Shown: positions 17,383 to 26,008, numbered from the stretch's first letter. The stretch: DNA of 64,000 nucleotides from an uncultured Porphyromonadaceae bacterium (GCA_947175425.1 CAMWMR010000015.1:1-64000), one strand, 5' to 3'. Notes: generated from the letters alone by a model not told the origin. A program made the numbers and translations.

Positions 17383-18291
17383 ATGAAAAAAATAATCTGT
17401 ATAGGCGAATGTTCGCTGAATATAGTTCTTGATGCCGACGGCAAACCATCGGGAAGCATGCCGGGCGGACGTATTGCAAACGCCGCTGCCATGCTCGCAA
17501 GGCTTGGGATAAATACTGTAATGGCCTCCGAAGCCGCCGCCGACAACGTTGGCGACATAATTGTGAACTTTCTTGCCGATGCCGGCGCCGACATAAACTC
17601 CGTCGACCGTTTTACCGAGGGACGCACGCCGTTAAACGTATTCACCACCGCTGCCGGCGGCAGTACATCACTCACCCGCTACGAAAACTATCCCGACGAA
17701 GCTTTCGACATAATATGGCCGCGAATCGACCCCGATGACATTGTGATTTTCGGCGGATACTATGCCATTGACGCCCGCATGCGCCCGCGAATGCTGAAAC
17801 TGCTTGCACACGCCGTGGAGCGAAAGGCCGTAATGGTGTATCTTCCGGGATATCTCCCGCAGCAGGAACCGCGCATTACACGCGTAATGCCCGCAATTCT
17901 GGAAAATCTTGAAATGGCCGACATTGTGATTACACGCAATTCCGACCTGTCGCTGATTTTCGGCACCAAAGAACCGCAGGACTGCTACAGCGACCATATC
18001 GACTTCTACTGCCGCTCGCTTGTCAACATCAACGAAGCCGCCGGCCGGATTTCCTATTTCACCGGCAACGAAAGCAGCAGCGTGGAAACCGGCACCGCAG
18101 CAGCCACATCGCTGCTCGGCAACGCCGGAGTTGTAGCAGGTCTGTGCGCCGCCGTTTTCAACGGCAATATCGACAAGGACACCCTCGAACATCCCGATGC
18201 GAATGTGCGCGAAACGCTGCTCAAAGCCGCAGCCGACAACGCCGCCCTTGCAACAGCTTCACTCTCCGAGAGCTGGCAACTGATTCAATAG
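17383..18291 (+). CDS. PfkB-family protein lacking the catalytic motif
   Basis: 302 aa with the PfkB (ribokinase) fold: start KKIICIGECSLNIVLD, a GGRIANAAAMLARLG sugar-binding motif and a C-terminal glycine-rich helix. In the place of the hallmark DTxGAGD the sequence reads TSLLGNAGVVAGL, so the catalytic base Asp and the anion hole are lost. A sugar kinase activity is therefore doubtful; a regulatory or sugar-sensing role is possible. ATG 17383 lies 1 nt after the SIS isomerase stop, suggesting functional pairing with it. Confidence 0.75.
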   Translation: MKKIICIGECSLNIVLDADGKPSGSMPGGRIANAAAMLARLGINTVMASEAAADNVGDIIVNFLADAGADINSVDRFTEGRTPLNVFTTAAGGSTSLTRYENYPDEAFDIIWPRIDPDDIVIFGGYYAIDARMRPRMLKLLAHAVERKAVMVYLPGYLPQQEPRITRVMPAILENLEMADIVITRNSDLSLIFGTKEPQDCYSDHIDFYCRSLVNINEAAGRISYFTGNESSSVETGTAAATSLLGNAGVVAGLCAAVFNGNIDKDTLEHPDANVRETLLKAAADNAALATASLSESWQLIQ

Positions 18292-18330
18292 ACTATACCT
18301 TAAAAATATATCACCTTCAATTTCATCTAT

Positions 18331-18816
18331 ATGTCCACTACCGGAAACTCTCCGCTCACCCCTATTCAGATTGCCCGCGACATGCGCGTAGCCGTTGTGC
18401 GCACTCTCTGGAACAACCACATTACCGAGGCACTCGCTCACGGAGCCGTGGCAACGCTTAAAAACGCCGGCATTACAGCCGACCGCATCGACTGCTTTGA
18501 AGTTCCCGGCGCCGTAGAACTCACCTACGCCGCCTCGCGACTCTCCCAGACCGAGAACTACGATGCCATTATACTGCTTGGCTGCGTTATACGCGGCGGA
18601 ACACCCCACTTCGACTATGTATGCCAAAGCGTTACCGAAGGCATGACACTGCTCAACGCCGACGGCAACGAACCCGTAATTTTCGGCGTACTCACTGTGG
18701 ACTGCGAACAGGACGCGCTGGACCGCGCCGGCGGAAAGCTTGGCAACAAAGGTGCCGAAGCCGCCGAAGCCGCCCTGCTGATGTACGATTTCGACAGCAA
18801 AGTCGACAACTTATAG
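18331..18816 (+). CDS. ribH: 6,7-dimethyl-8-ribityllumazine synthase
   Basis: 161-aa penultimate enzyme of riboflavin synthesis, condensing the ribityl-aminouracil with dihydroxybutanone phosphate; forms pentamers or icosahedral shells. Motifs: FEVPGAVELTYAA, GCVIRGGTPHFDYVC (catalytic His) and the phosphate-binding GVLTVDCEQDALDRAGG. The gene lies 39 nt after the PfkB-like gene on the same strand. No FMN riboswitch is visible upstream. ribF is about 29 kb away. Confidence 0.95.
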   Translation: MSTTGNSPLTPIQIARDMRVAVVRTLWNNHITEALAHGAVATLKNAGITADRIDCFEVPGAVELTYAASRLSQTENYDAIILLGCVIRGGTPHFDYVCQSVTEGMTLLNADGNEPVIFGVLTVDCEQDALDRAGGKLGNKGAEAAEAALLMYDFDSKVDNL

Positions 18817-18864
18817 AGGCTTGCGAATGTTATAATCCTATAACATTCTCTAAACCTCAACGAA

Positions 18865-19155
18865 ATGGCAACGAAAAACGACAACAAAGGCGTTTGGGCC
18901 TGGATTATTCTGGGGCTGCTTGTAGCAGCCATTTGCGTAAGCATAATCTACTACATCGGCTGGTTCGACAACAACACACACGTGGATACTCCCGCCGGCG
19001 ACAATGTGGAACAGCAATATGTGATACAGGAAGCCAATGCCGACCTACCCGGCGAGGCCGACTGGCAGAATAGCTCGCACCAAAGCCTTCGCGAGGAAAT
19101 TGCGGAGCCTGAAACTCCCACAGCCACTCCTCCCTCGCAAGTAATAACCCAATGA
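18865..19155 (+). CDS. Single-pass membrane protein, unknown
   Basis: 96 aa: short basic N-terminus, one transmembrane helix (about residues 11-31, AWIILGLLVAAICVSIIYYIG), then an acidic, Pro/Thr-rich tail that should lie outside the cytoplasm. No family recognised. It overlaps the next start (ATGATG), so it is probably cotranslated with the lipoprotein that follows. Confidence 0.6.
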   Translation: MATKNDNKGVWAWIILGLLVAAICVSIIYYIGWFDNNTHVDTPAGDNVEQQYVIQEANADLPGEADWQNSSHQSLREEIAEPETPTATPPSQVITQ

Positions 19156-19604
19156 TGAAAATATTTTTTTATCTCACCCTGTTAATCTTCGCTCTTGGAG
19201 CAACCGTAAGCTGCTCCACGGGCGAGAATTCTTCAAAAACAACTCTGGAAAACGCCGAACAGGCTTTTCAGAACCGCCGCTATAACAAGGCCCAGCAACT
19301 CGCCGACAGTATTATAAACAGCGGCGAAACCGAAAAAATGAGCAGCAACGCTCTTTGCCGCCTCGCATTACTGTTCATGCGCCTGGCCGAAACAACAGGC
19401 GAGGAAGAAGCAAACGCAGCTCTGGCCGTGCGCACTCTTCAGGCCGCAATGGCTTGCGACAGCGACTCAACCGTAGAATTCCTGCGTTCAGTAGCCGATG
19501 ACGACCGCTCGCGCGTACAGCTCATGCAGGCTATTTCCAATGCTTTCCACGGAACAACTATCGAGGGCGATACCGTTTATTTTGAATACGATTCCATTTA
19601 CTGA
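19152..19604 (+). CDS. Small lipoprotein with TPR-like helices
   Basis: 150 aa. The signal ends in ATVSC (C21), giving a lipoprotein. The mature part is helical: ENAEQAFQNRRYNKAQQLADSI resembles one TPR-type hairpin, followed by LCRLALLFMRLAETTGEEEAN. It sits between a membrane protein (4-bp overlap) and the SUI1 gene (1-bp overlap). Function is unknown. Confidence 0.65.
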   Translation: MMKIFFYLTLLIFALGATVSCSTGENSSKTTLENAEQAFQNRRYNKAQQLADSIINSGETEKMSSNALCRLALLFMRLAETTGEEEANAALAVRTLQAAMACDSDSTVEFLRSVADDDRSRVQLMQAISNAFHGTTIEGDTVYFEYDSIY

Positions 19605-19960
19605 TGAAAACCGACAACGACTGGACCGCACGACTTGCCGCTCTTAAGCTGCAAATGGATAACGGCAACGAATCTGTGGAGGAGATTGCTCCCGAAAATC
19701 CCGCCCCGCAAAAACAAGAACCGCAAAAGGAGCGGCTCGACATTGTGCTGGAACGAAAAGGACGCGGCGGAAAAACCGCCACAATAATTTGCGGATTCAC
19801 CATGGACGATGACGAGCTTGCCGAACTTGCATCACGGCTCAAGCGCTCGCTCGGCACGGGAGGCTCGGCTCGTGGAGGTGAAATCCTTGTCCAAGGCGAC
19901 CGCCGCAACGACGTTCTGCGCTTCCTCACCGCACAAGGATTCAAGGCTCGCATAATATGA
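19604..19960 (+). CDS. SUI1/YciH family translation factor homologue
   Basis: 118 aa. The C-terminal ~75 residues carry the SUI1 (eIF1-like) fold: LERKGRGGKTATIICGF, then LASRLKRSLGTGGSARGGEILVQGD and FLTAQGFKARII. The bacterial YciH proteins of this family can influence initiation fidelity in vitro, but the cellular role is unsettled. The N-terminal 40 residues are low-complexity (Glu/Pro/Gln). It overlaps the lipoprotein stop by one base and is followed by a bidirectional terminator. Confidence 0.88.
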   Translation: MKTDNDWTARLAALKLQMDNGNESVEEIAPENPAPQKQEPQKERLDIVLERKGRGGKTATIICGFTMDDDELAELASRLKRSLGTGGSARGGEILVQGDRRNDVLRFLTAQGFKARII

Positions 19961-19982
19961 ATTCCCGGAGACGATACCGCAT

Positions 19983-20014
19983 AAAAAAAGCTGCTTATTC
20001 AAGCAGCTTTTTTA
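19983..20014. terminator. Bidirectional terminator between SUI1 and rplS
   Basis: AAAAAAGCTGCTT / AAGCAGCTTTTTT with a 4-nt loop; A and T tracts on both sides serve the convergent genes on either strand. Confidence 0.9.
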
Positions 20015-20030
20015 TTTGTTTTTGTAACGC

Positions 20031-20387
20031 TTATTTCTTTACTACGCGACGTTCTTTGATACGTGCTTTCTTGCCGGTGAGGGCACGGAGATAGTAAAGT
20101 TTGGCGCGACGTACTTTACCGTACTTGTTAACGGTGATAGAATCGATAAAGGGCGATTCGATGGGGAAAATACGTTCAACACCGATGTTGTCGCTCATTT
20201 TGCGAACAGTGAAGCGTTTTTTTGCACCTTCGCCGGAAATGCGGATAACCACACCGCGGTACTGCTGAATACGTTCCTTGTTACCTTCTTTAATGCGGTA
20301 AGCTACGGTGATAGTGTCGCCGGGGCCAAATTCGGGGTGCTGTTTGCCGCAAGCAAAAGCTTCTTCGGCAATTTTAATCAAATCCAT
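20031..20387 (-). CDS. rplS: 50S ribosomal protein bL19
   Basis: 118-aa large-subunit protein at the 30S-50S interface. Landmarks are [41 protein letters not shown] and the C-terminal [24 protein letters not shown] 20387 gives the family N-terminus [10 protein letters not shown]. It is monocistronic; the rimM-trmD neighbours common in other phyla are absent. Confidence 0.97.
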   Translation of the reverse strand: MDLIKIAEEAFACGKQHPEFGPGDTITVAYRIKEGNKERIQQYRGVVIRISGEGAKKRFTVRKMSDNIGVERIFPIESPFIDSITVNKYGKVRRAKLYYLRALTGKKARIKERRVVKK

Positions 20388-20466
20388 TGTACTGTGAATT
20401 AGAATGTTAACATTACTCGCAATATACGCAGGCTGCATGTCCTGCCAGAGATTACGAAATCCGCTG

Positions 20467-20497
20467 CAAAGTTAGCACTTATTTTCGTAATATGCAA
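20467..20497 (-). promoter_or_regulatory. Promoter of rplS
   Basis: Minus strand: TTG (20497-20495), a 20-bp spacer, TAACTTTG (20474-20467). The leader would be ~75 nt. Confidence 0.7.
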
Positions 20498-20508
20498 ATT
20501 GTCAACAA

Positions 20509-21162
20509 TCAACCTAATACGAGATCCACAATCTGCGAGGGTGTTGAAACTATGTGGTCGGCATAGGCTTCCTTCAGTTCATGAATTGAACGGAATCCCC
20601 AGCTCACTCCCACGCTCTCCACGCAGGCGCGGCGAGCCGTTTCCATGTCAACGCCCGAATCGCCCACATACAGCACTTCGGCCTTTGGCGTTGGACACAT
20701 GGAGAGCGCCTTGAACACTATGGAAGGGTCGGGCTTGCGCGGCATCCCCTCCACACTGCCAAGAACGGCGCGGAAATTGGCATTCGGGAAATAATGCGCT
20801 ATTATTTTTGTTACGGCAGCCTCATACTTGTTTGATGTCACAGCCATATTAATTCCACGGGCGGTGAGATCCTCTATCAGTTCGGGAATGCCGGGGTAAG
20901 GAGTTGTGGCATCGCAACAATGCTCGTTATAGTACTCTTTGAAGGCCGCCAGGGTATCGGCAATGTTCTTTTCGGAACGTGCGTCGTCGGGCAATGCGCG
21001 TTCAATAAGTTTTGCAACACCGTTTCCCACCATCGAAGGATATACCCACAGGCCGTGCACGGGATAGCCCAAGGTTTTGAGGGCATGGTTTGTGGCGGCT
21101 GCAAGGTCGTCGATAGTTTTGAGAAGAGTGCCGTCAAGGTCGAATATTACATACGATTTCAT
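20509..21162 (-). CDS. gph: HAD hydrolase, phosphoglycolate phosphatase-like
   Basis: 217-aa haloacid-dehalogenase phosphatase. Motif I FDLDGTLLKT (nucleophile Asp), motif II VTSNK, motif III Lys in RKPDPS and motif IV VGDSGVDMETA are all intact, with a helical cap between motifs I and II. This is the Gph/pyrophosphatase-like subfamily; 2-phosphoglycolate is a plausible but unproven substrate. It starts 3 nt after the TamL stop, so it is the third gene of the kinase-TamL operon. Confidence 0.82.
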   Translation of the reverse strand: MKSYVIFDLDGTLLKTIDDLAAATNHALKTLGYPVHGLWVYPSMVGNGVAKLIERALPDDARSEKNIADTLAAFKEYYNEHCCDATTPYPGIPELIEDLTARGINMAVTSNKYEAAVTKIIAHYFPNANFRAVLGSVEGMPRKPDPSIVFKALSMCPTPKAEVLYVGDSGVDMETARRACVESVGVSWGFRSIHELKEAYADHIVSTPSQIVDLVLG

Positions 21163-21165
21163 AGT

Positions 21166-23505
21166 TCAGAAAGGATATCCCACCGAGAAGTGGAAGTTTG
21201 CATCGCGGCTCCATTTCGGATGAATCAAAGGCCAGCGTTCCTGGTTCATAGCAGGATTATAGGCCTTGAAACCGAGGTCGAGTCGCAACAGAAAATATGT
21301 GAAGTCAAGGCGTATCCCAAGTCCGTAGGCAAGAGCAATTTCCTTGTAGAAACGGTTGAACTTGAATTCTCCGCCCGGCTGGTTTTCATAATTCTTTATT
21401 GTCCATATATTGCCGGCGTCGACAAACAGGGCGCCTTCCAGCACCCAAAACAATTTGGCGCGGTACTCCATGCTCAGGTCAAGGCGTATGTCGCCGCACT
21501 GGTTTATAAAGTCGGTAACCGAATTTTTTGCATCGTAAGAACCCGGGCCGAGGGTGCGCACGCCCCAGCCGCGCACACCGTTTGCGCCGCCGGCATAGAA
21601 TCGTTTTTCAAAGGGCACCATCGTGGAGTTGCCGTAAGGATATGCAATGCCGAAACCTCCGTGGAGCGATAAGGAATTTCGGTCGTTGAAATTGCGGGTA
21701 TAGGTGTAGTCCATTTCCCCTTTCACATACTGGGCATATTGTATGCCGAGAATTTTGTACACACCGTCGGAGCGCCTCTGCCCTATCATTGATGATATTG
21801 CATACAGGAGGTTTCCGGCCATTTCAGCCGATACGCGCAGATTTGTTATGTGAGGCTGCACATAAAGCGCATTGACGGCAGCCGTTGGCATTCGGCGGTT
21901 GGTCCGGCTGAAAGTATAGCCCATGCGCATAATAAAGTGATCCTCGTAGCTGTATCGGAGCAGCGGGTTTGTGGGGGCAATCTCATCGATAAAATTTATT
22001 GTGGAGCGAGGCAGGCGCACATAGTTTATGTCAATGAGATCGTAGGTTTGTCGGCGGGTGAAGCCGGCACGCTGCTGCTGCCATTTCCATTTCCATGCCG
22101 CGCCGAAAATAACGCGAGTATACTCCGGGCGCTCCTGATAGTTTGCCGAGACGGAAAACTCCGTTGAAGCGAGACGCCGTTGCTTGAACGATTTGGAAAG
22201 GAACGGACACTCGAATTTGGGGAATGTAATACCCACCTCACCGGCAAATTCGGTGTAGCGGTTGTTCACAAGCCCTTCGAAATTACCCGAGAGGCTCTCA
22301 TAGGAACCGCGCAACTTTGCTGTAAGCAGCTCGGAGCCTTTGTTAAGGTTTCGGTGCTGATAGGTTAACCCTACGCCGAAACCGAGGTCGCCGTCGGAGT
22401 TTGTTCCTTCAAGCTCCACCGAGGCCGTCTGTTTCTTGTTTCGCGACAAATATATAACTGCATCGAGCAAACCGTCATCGTCGACAGCGCCGACAGCCTC
22501 AAGGTCAACATTTATAAACTTTACAATGCTTATACGTCCCAAAGCCTCGTAGGTACGCTCCACATCGGCTGAGCTGTATAGATGTCCTGGCTGCAGATAG
22601 CACATTTCGTCCAGCAACTTGGGACGAAGATACCTGTCCTTGCCAAACACATAGTCAATTCCCTGATATTCCACCGTATCGGTTGCTTCCTCGGGAGCGC
22701 ACAGCATGAATGTTACCTTGCGGATGAAATAACGGTGGTGTTCGGCAGGGCTGAGACCTATGGAATCGACAACGGCCGGCAATGCGGGCGCATTGTTCAT
22801 AAGCGGGGCATTTATATTCATGAGCAGCCCCACAAGTTTGCTTCCGGCAACGGTATCGGCCACGTAATTTATATATTCGCGGTTAAAATCGTAGTAGCCT
22901 GCATCGCGCAGTTTACGCGTTATGCGGGCACGTTCGTTGTCGAGGGCGGTGCGGTCCAGCAGCATACCCGGTTGTACGAGCGAATGCAGGGTATCGCCCA
23001 TTACGATACGACTGATAGCCGTATCGGGAATATTATAGTCCATCACGGCAATTCTGTGCGGTTCGCCGGCATTTATGAGATACCGCACCTCCATGCGCTT
23101 TTTTTGCGGCGACGCCACTGTGTCGGCAATAACCACGGCGTCGAGGTATCCGCTGTTCACCAGCGCAAGACGCAGCTGGCGGCACGAAGCCTCGGTGAGT
23201 TCGGGGCTGTATATAACAGGAGGTTGTCCCACACGGCGCAGCCAGCGGTTATACCACTTTGTGGAATCGGTTCCCGAAAGGCTGTAGGTTGCCAGCTGCA
23301 GCTTGGCAAAACCGAGAACCTTGTGATTGGGAGTCTGGCGGAGGAAGTTGTACAATTCGGAAGATTTTACATCATCACGATCCACCACTTCCACGCTCAC
23401 TTTATCAAGCAGGAAATCTCCTTTCGGCACATGTTTTACCGAACTGCATGCAACCGCAAGGGCACAGAGACACAGAATAAATGCTATTCTTATACCTTGC
23501 ATCAT
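21166..23505 (-). CDS. tamL: TamL-type BamA/TamA outer-membrane assembly lipoprotein
   Basis: 779-aa Omp85-superfamily protein. Unlike proteobacterial TamA it has a lipoprotein signal (LAVAC, C20), the feature of the Bacteroidota TamL variant. The N-terminal ~400 residues hold POTRA-like modules (for example KVSVEVVDRDDVKSSELYNFLRQ), and the C-terminal half is a 16-strand-type barrel with RFYAGGANGVRGWGVRTLGPG, the conserved VRGW/F-like L6 loop motif, ending FHFSVGYPF with the terminal aromatic. ATG 23505 shares a base with the kinase stop. No tamB gene is present. Confidence 0.85.
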   Translation of the reverse strand: MMQGIRIAFILCLCALAVACSSVKHVPKGDFLLDKVSVEVVDRDDVKSSELYNFLRQTPNHKVLGFAKLQLATYSLSGTDSTKWYNRWLRRVGQPPVIYSPELTEASCRQLRLALVNSGYLDAVVIADTVASPQKKRMEVRYLINAGEPHRIAVMDYNIPDTAISRIVMGDTLHSLVQPGMLLDRTALDNERARITRKLRDAGYYDFNREYINYVADTVAGSKLVGLLMNINAPLMNNAPALPAVVDSIGLSPAEHHRYFIRKVTFMLCAPEEATDTVEYQGIDYVFGKDRYLRPKLLDEMCYLQPGHLYSSADVERTYEALGRISIVKFINVDLEAVGAVDDDGLLDAVIYLSRNKKQTASVELEGTNSDGDLGFGVGLTYQHRNLNKGSELLTAKLRGSYESLSGNFEGLVNNRYTEFAGEVGITFPKFECPFLSKSFKQRRLASTEFSVSANYQERPEYTRVIFGAAWKWKWQQQRAGFTRRQTYDLIDINYVRLPRSTINFIDEIAPTNPLLRYSYEDHFIMRMGYTFSRTNRRMPTAAVNALYVQPHITNLRVSAEMAGNLLYAISSMIGQRRSDGVYKILGIQYAQYVKGEMDYTYTRNFNDRNSLSLHGGFGIAYPYGNSTMVPFEKRFYAGGANGVRGWGVRTLGPGSYDAKNSVTDFINQCGDIRLDLSMEYRAKLFWVLEGALFVDAGNIWTIKNYENQPGGEFKFNRFYKEIALAYGLGIRLDFTYFLLRLDLGFKAYNPAMNQERWPLIHPKWSRDANFHFSVGYPF

Positions 23506-25616
23506 CAAACCGGAATGGTAAATACAAAACGAGCACCGCCATGGTAGCTTGTGTCAACTCTGACGGTTCCGCCGAGAAGTGTTGCAAGTAAACGCGACAC
23601 ATACAATCCGAGCCCGCATCCGGGCGCCGAGGCATCGAGCTGACGGAAACGGTCGAAAATTGTCTCTTCGGTACCTTTTGGAATACCTATGCCTGTATCG
23701 GCCACATAAAATTCCACTACATCGCGGACATCATCCAAACAGTATCCCAGCGTTATGGAGCCTTTATCGGTAAATTTTTCGGCATTCGAAAGCAGATTCA
23801 TCAGCACTTGACATACACGCTGCATATCAGTATCTATTTTAAAATCTGCATCGCCCGGTTCGTAAATAATCTTTACATCCGGTTTTGAACTTTTATTATT
23901 TTCAAAAACGTTTGCAAGAGCCAGTTTACATATCATATCGGCACTGACGGGCTGTTTTTCCACCGTCATCTGGCCGTGTTCAAGCGATGCGATATCCAAC
24001 ACATCGTTCATAATTGTGAGAACAAGCCTGGCATTCAGCTCTATAATATCGGCAAATCGGTTAAGATACTTGCTTTTTTCGCCGGGGATACAGTCCACTA
24101 TCAATCGGGAATACTCCACAATGGCCGCCAGGGGTGTTTTCACCTCATGGCTCATGTTGTTTATAAAATCGGTTTTGAGCCTGTCGGCCTTTTTGGCTTC
24201 CTCTCTTGCCTCAATCAAACCTCTTTGAGCACCCTGCAATTCGTTTCGTTCGCTGCGCAAACGTTCGGTTGCTTTTTGCTGACGAGCCGACATCTTTCGA
24301 ATTTTACGGTTTTGTGCCAAAAGACTGAAAATGAGTGCAAGCAGTGCAACCAATGAAACTCCAACAACTATATAAACCTGCTTGAGATTTTTAAAGCCGT
24401 CGTGCCTGCAGCTTGCCTGTAAATTTGCATTTTCAACCTGCAGCTTGTTCATTTCATAAATAATCTGCAATTCACGATACCGTTGCTCCGAGCCTTTTGT
24501 TATTTTATCGGTGAGAATTTTATTGAGCTCAACGGCAGCTTCAAGCTGTGTTTGTTTATCGCCTGTTTTTTCGGAGGCTTCATATAGCGCCTGCAAATAC
24601 TGTAAACGGTACTTTTTATTATTCGGTTTGTCAACTTGCCTTTTTATCGCTTCAATAGCTTTTTTCCACTCCCCTGTGGACATGTAATAGTAAATATGCG
24701 CGCGCTCATTGTTTTTGAGGTCGGCCGCTATATCGGGATTAACTTTTGCAAGATTAAGAATTCTGTTATAATAGGCAGTGCGTTCGTTGTTGGACAATCC
24801 TTTGTAATTGCTCAGAAGCCTTGTGTAACAGAAGTATCGTGCGGGTTCATGCTTGCGGAAGGGACGACCGTTTGCCGCATATGTGGCAACAAGCGAATCG
24901 ATAAGAGCAAGCATCTTTTTATCAATTTCTATTGCTTTGCCAAAATTTCCATTAGCAGTAAAAAGATGTGCTCCCCGAGTATATATAAGGTTTCGTACAG
25001 CGCCCGTCGGCATAGGCACACTTTCCACAACGTTCTCGAGCTGACGGTAGTACTGTTCGAGCAATTCGCCGGTGGTAGCTCCCGACAGACGTCGGCAAAA
25101 AGCGAACAGCTGACCGGCACGTGCATAGGGGTCGTTGGCCGGAGCACGCCTGAACTGCTCGGCAAGGGAATCAATTATTGCCGAAGCCGAAAGGGTGTCG
25201 CTTGCTATCATGGCATCGGTAATAAGCATTTCCACAAAAAGTTTTCCCTCCTTTTTGCGTGAATTATCAGGCAAGGAATCCATTGCTGCGGAAACCGTTT
25301 TCAACATGGGCACATTCTTTTGGAGCGCGTTTGCAAGATGCACCAGCGTAGTTGCACGCACAACGGAGTCCGCCTCGGCATTGGCAACGGAATATATGGA
25401 TTTAAGAATGTTTACTTTTAGCGATTTCTCCTGCGTAAGATCGTAAATATTCTGCATCAGCAGCAGCGAATCGGCATGCGTGCCGCCCTTTTGCAGGAGT
25501 GCGTAAAGGCTGTCGACTTCCGACTCGGCAGAACACGCGGTATCATCAGCATTTGCAACTGCCGGAGAAAACAATATCAGAAAGGCAAGCAGCGCTTGTA
25601 CGAGATATTTATACAT
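23505..25616 (-). CDS. TPR-containing sensor histidine kinase
   Basis: 703 aa. A signal peptide (cut near ANA, residue 23) is followed by ~380 residues of TPR-like helical repeats outside the membrane. A transmembrane helix (VYIVVGVSLVALLALIFSLL) and a coiled-coil come next, then HisKA with the His in FINNMSHEVKTPLAA and a HATPase domain (NLLSNAEKF, DTGIGIP, GCGLGLYVSRL). The architecture matches Bacteroidota TPR sensors. There is no receiver domain or nearby response regulator. Its stop overlaps the TamL start (TGATG), so kinase and outer-membrane assembly factor are cotranslated. Confidence 0.9.
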   Translation of the reverse strand: MYKYLVQALLAFLILFSPAVANADDTACSAESEVDSLYALLQKGGTHADSLLLMQNIYDLTQEKSLKVNILKSIYSVANAEADSVVRATTLVHLANALQKNVPMLKTVSAAMDSLPDNSRKKEGKLFVEMLITDAMIASDTLSASAIIDSLAEQFRRAPANDPYARAGQLFAFCRRLSGATTGELLEQYYRQLENVVESVPMPTGAVRNLIYTRGAHLFTANGNFGKAIEIDKKMLALIDSLVATYAANGRPFRKHEPARYFCYTRLLSNYKGLSNNERTAYYNRILNLAKVNPDIAADLKNNERAHIYYYMSTGEWKKAIEAIKRQVDKPNNKKYRLQYLQALYEASEKTGDKQTQLEAAVELNKILTDKITKGSEQRYRELQIIYEMNKLQVENANLQASCRHDGFKNLKQVYIVVGVSLVALLALIFSLLAQNRKIRKMSARQQKATERLRSERNELQGAQRGLIEAREEAKKADRLKTDFINNMSHEVKTPLAAIVEYSRLIVDCIPGEKSKYLNRFADIIELNARLVLTIMNDVLDIASLEHGQMTVEKQPVSADMICKLALANVFENNKSSKPDVKIIYEPGDADFKIDTDMQRVCQVLMNLLSNAEKFTDKGSITLGYCLDDVRDVVEFYVADTGIGIPKGTEETIFDRFRQLDASAPGCGLGLYVSRLLATLLGGTVRVDTSYHGGARFVFTIPV

Positions 25617-25636
25617 AGAAAGTTTTTAAACAAACA

Positions 25637-25668
25637 CAAAGTTAATCTATTTTTCGCACAGGTACAAA
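25637..25668 (-). promoter_or_regulatory. Promoter of the kinase-TamL-gph operon
   Basis: Minus strand: TTTG (25668-25665), a 20-bp spacer, TAACTTTG (25644-25637). The -33 TTTG is formed by the end of the T tract of the upstream ncRNA terminator. Confidence 0.75.
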
Positions 25669-25933
25669 AAAAAGTCCCAACTCGTTTCTCCAACGCGTGC
25701 AGGACCTAAGCCAAGAGGCATGATTTGTGATTCAAGTTTTGTCTTATAGAATTGTGTGACAGAGATTATATCATACTTACTTATTCTTCTATATAACTCG
25801 GTATGAAAACCACGGTGTTGAGTCGACTGTCGTCACGACGTTGACCCTTGCCGTGTATGCCTTAGCTTAGATTCTGTTTATGGGGAATGCGTAAATAATT
25901 TCGGTCTAAGTCAAAGCATCCGGGTTATAAATC
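25664..25933 (-). ncRNA. Candidate independent non-coding RNA (~270 nt)
   Basis: A 390-bp gap without an ORF holds a complete transcription unit on the minus strand: a perfect TTTG-N20-TAACTTTG promoter at 25970-25939, ~270 nt of RNA, and a hairpin followed by U8 at 25706-25666. Internal long-range pairing is visible: CTAAGC...AGGCAT pairs with ATGCCT...GCTTAG, enclosing nested hairpins (CACGG/CCGTG and GTCGT/ACGAC). It lacks the tRNA-like end of tmRNA and the conserved cores of RNase P and SRP RNA. A 6S-like RNA is possible but not shown. Confidence 0.6.
25666..25706 (-). terminator. Intrinsic terminator of the ncRNA
   Basis: On the minus strand GTCC...GGGAC closes a hairpin with an inner CGTT/AACG stem, followed by eight T residues. 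Confidence 0.7.
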
Positions 25934-25938
25934 TATTG

Positions 25939-25970
25939 CAAAGTTAGGCATATCTGCGCTATCACACAAA
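25939..25970 (-). promoter_or_regulatory. Promoter of the ncRNA
   Basis: TTTG (25970-25967), a 20-bp spacer, TAACTTTG (25946-25939) on the minus strand; an exact match to the Bacteroidota consensus. Confidence 0.75.
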
Positions 25971-26008
25971 TTTAATCCTAACAAAGTTTCTGCATTTAGC
26001 ATTTATTT

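Noticed and set aside
18292-18330. FMN riboswitch at ribH (and upstream of ribF)
   Set aside because: The gaps are 39 nt and 2 nt, too short for the ~120-nt aptamer.
25664-25933. tmRNA, RNase P RNA or SRP RNA for the ncRNA
   Set aside because: No tRNA-like 3' end or tag ORF, no RNase P core (GAGGAAAGTCC-type) and no SRP GGAAGG-type loop are present.
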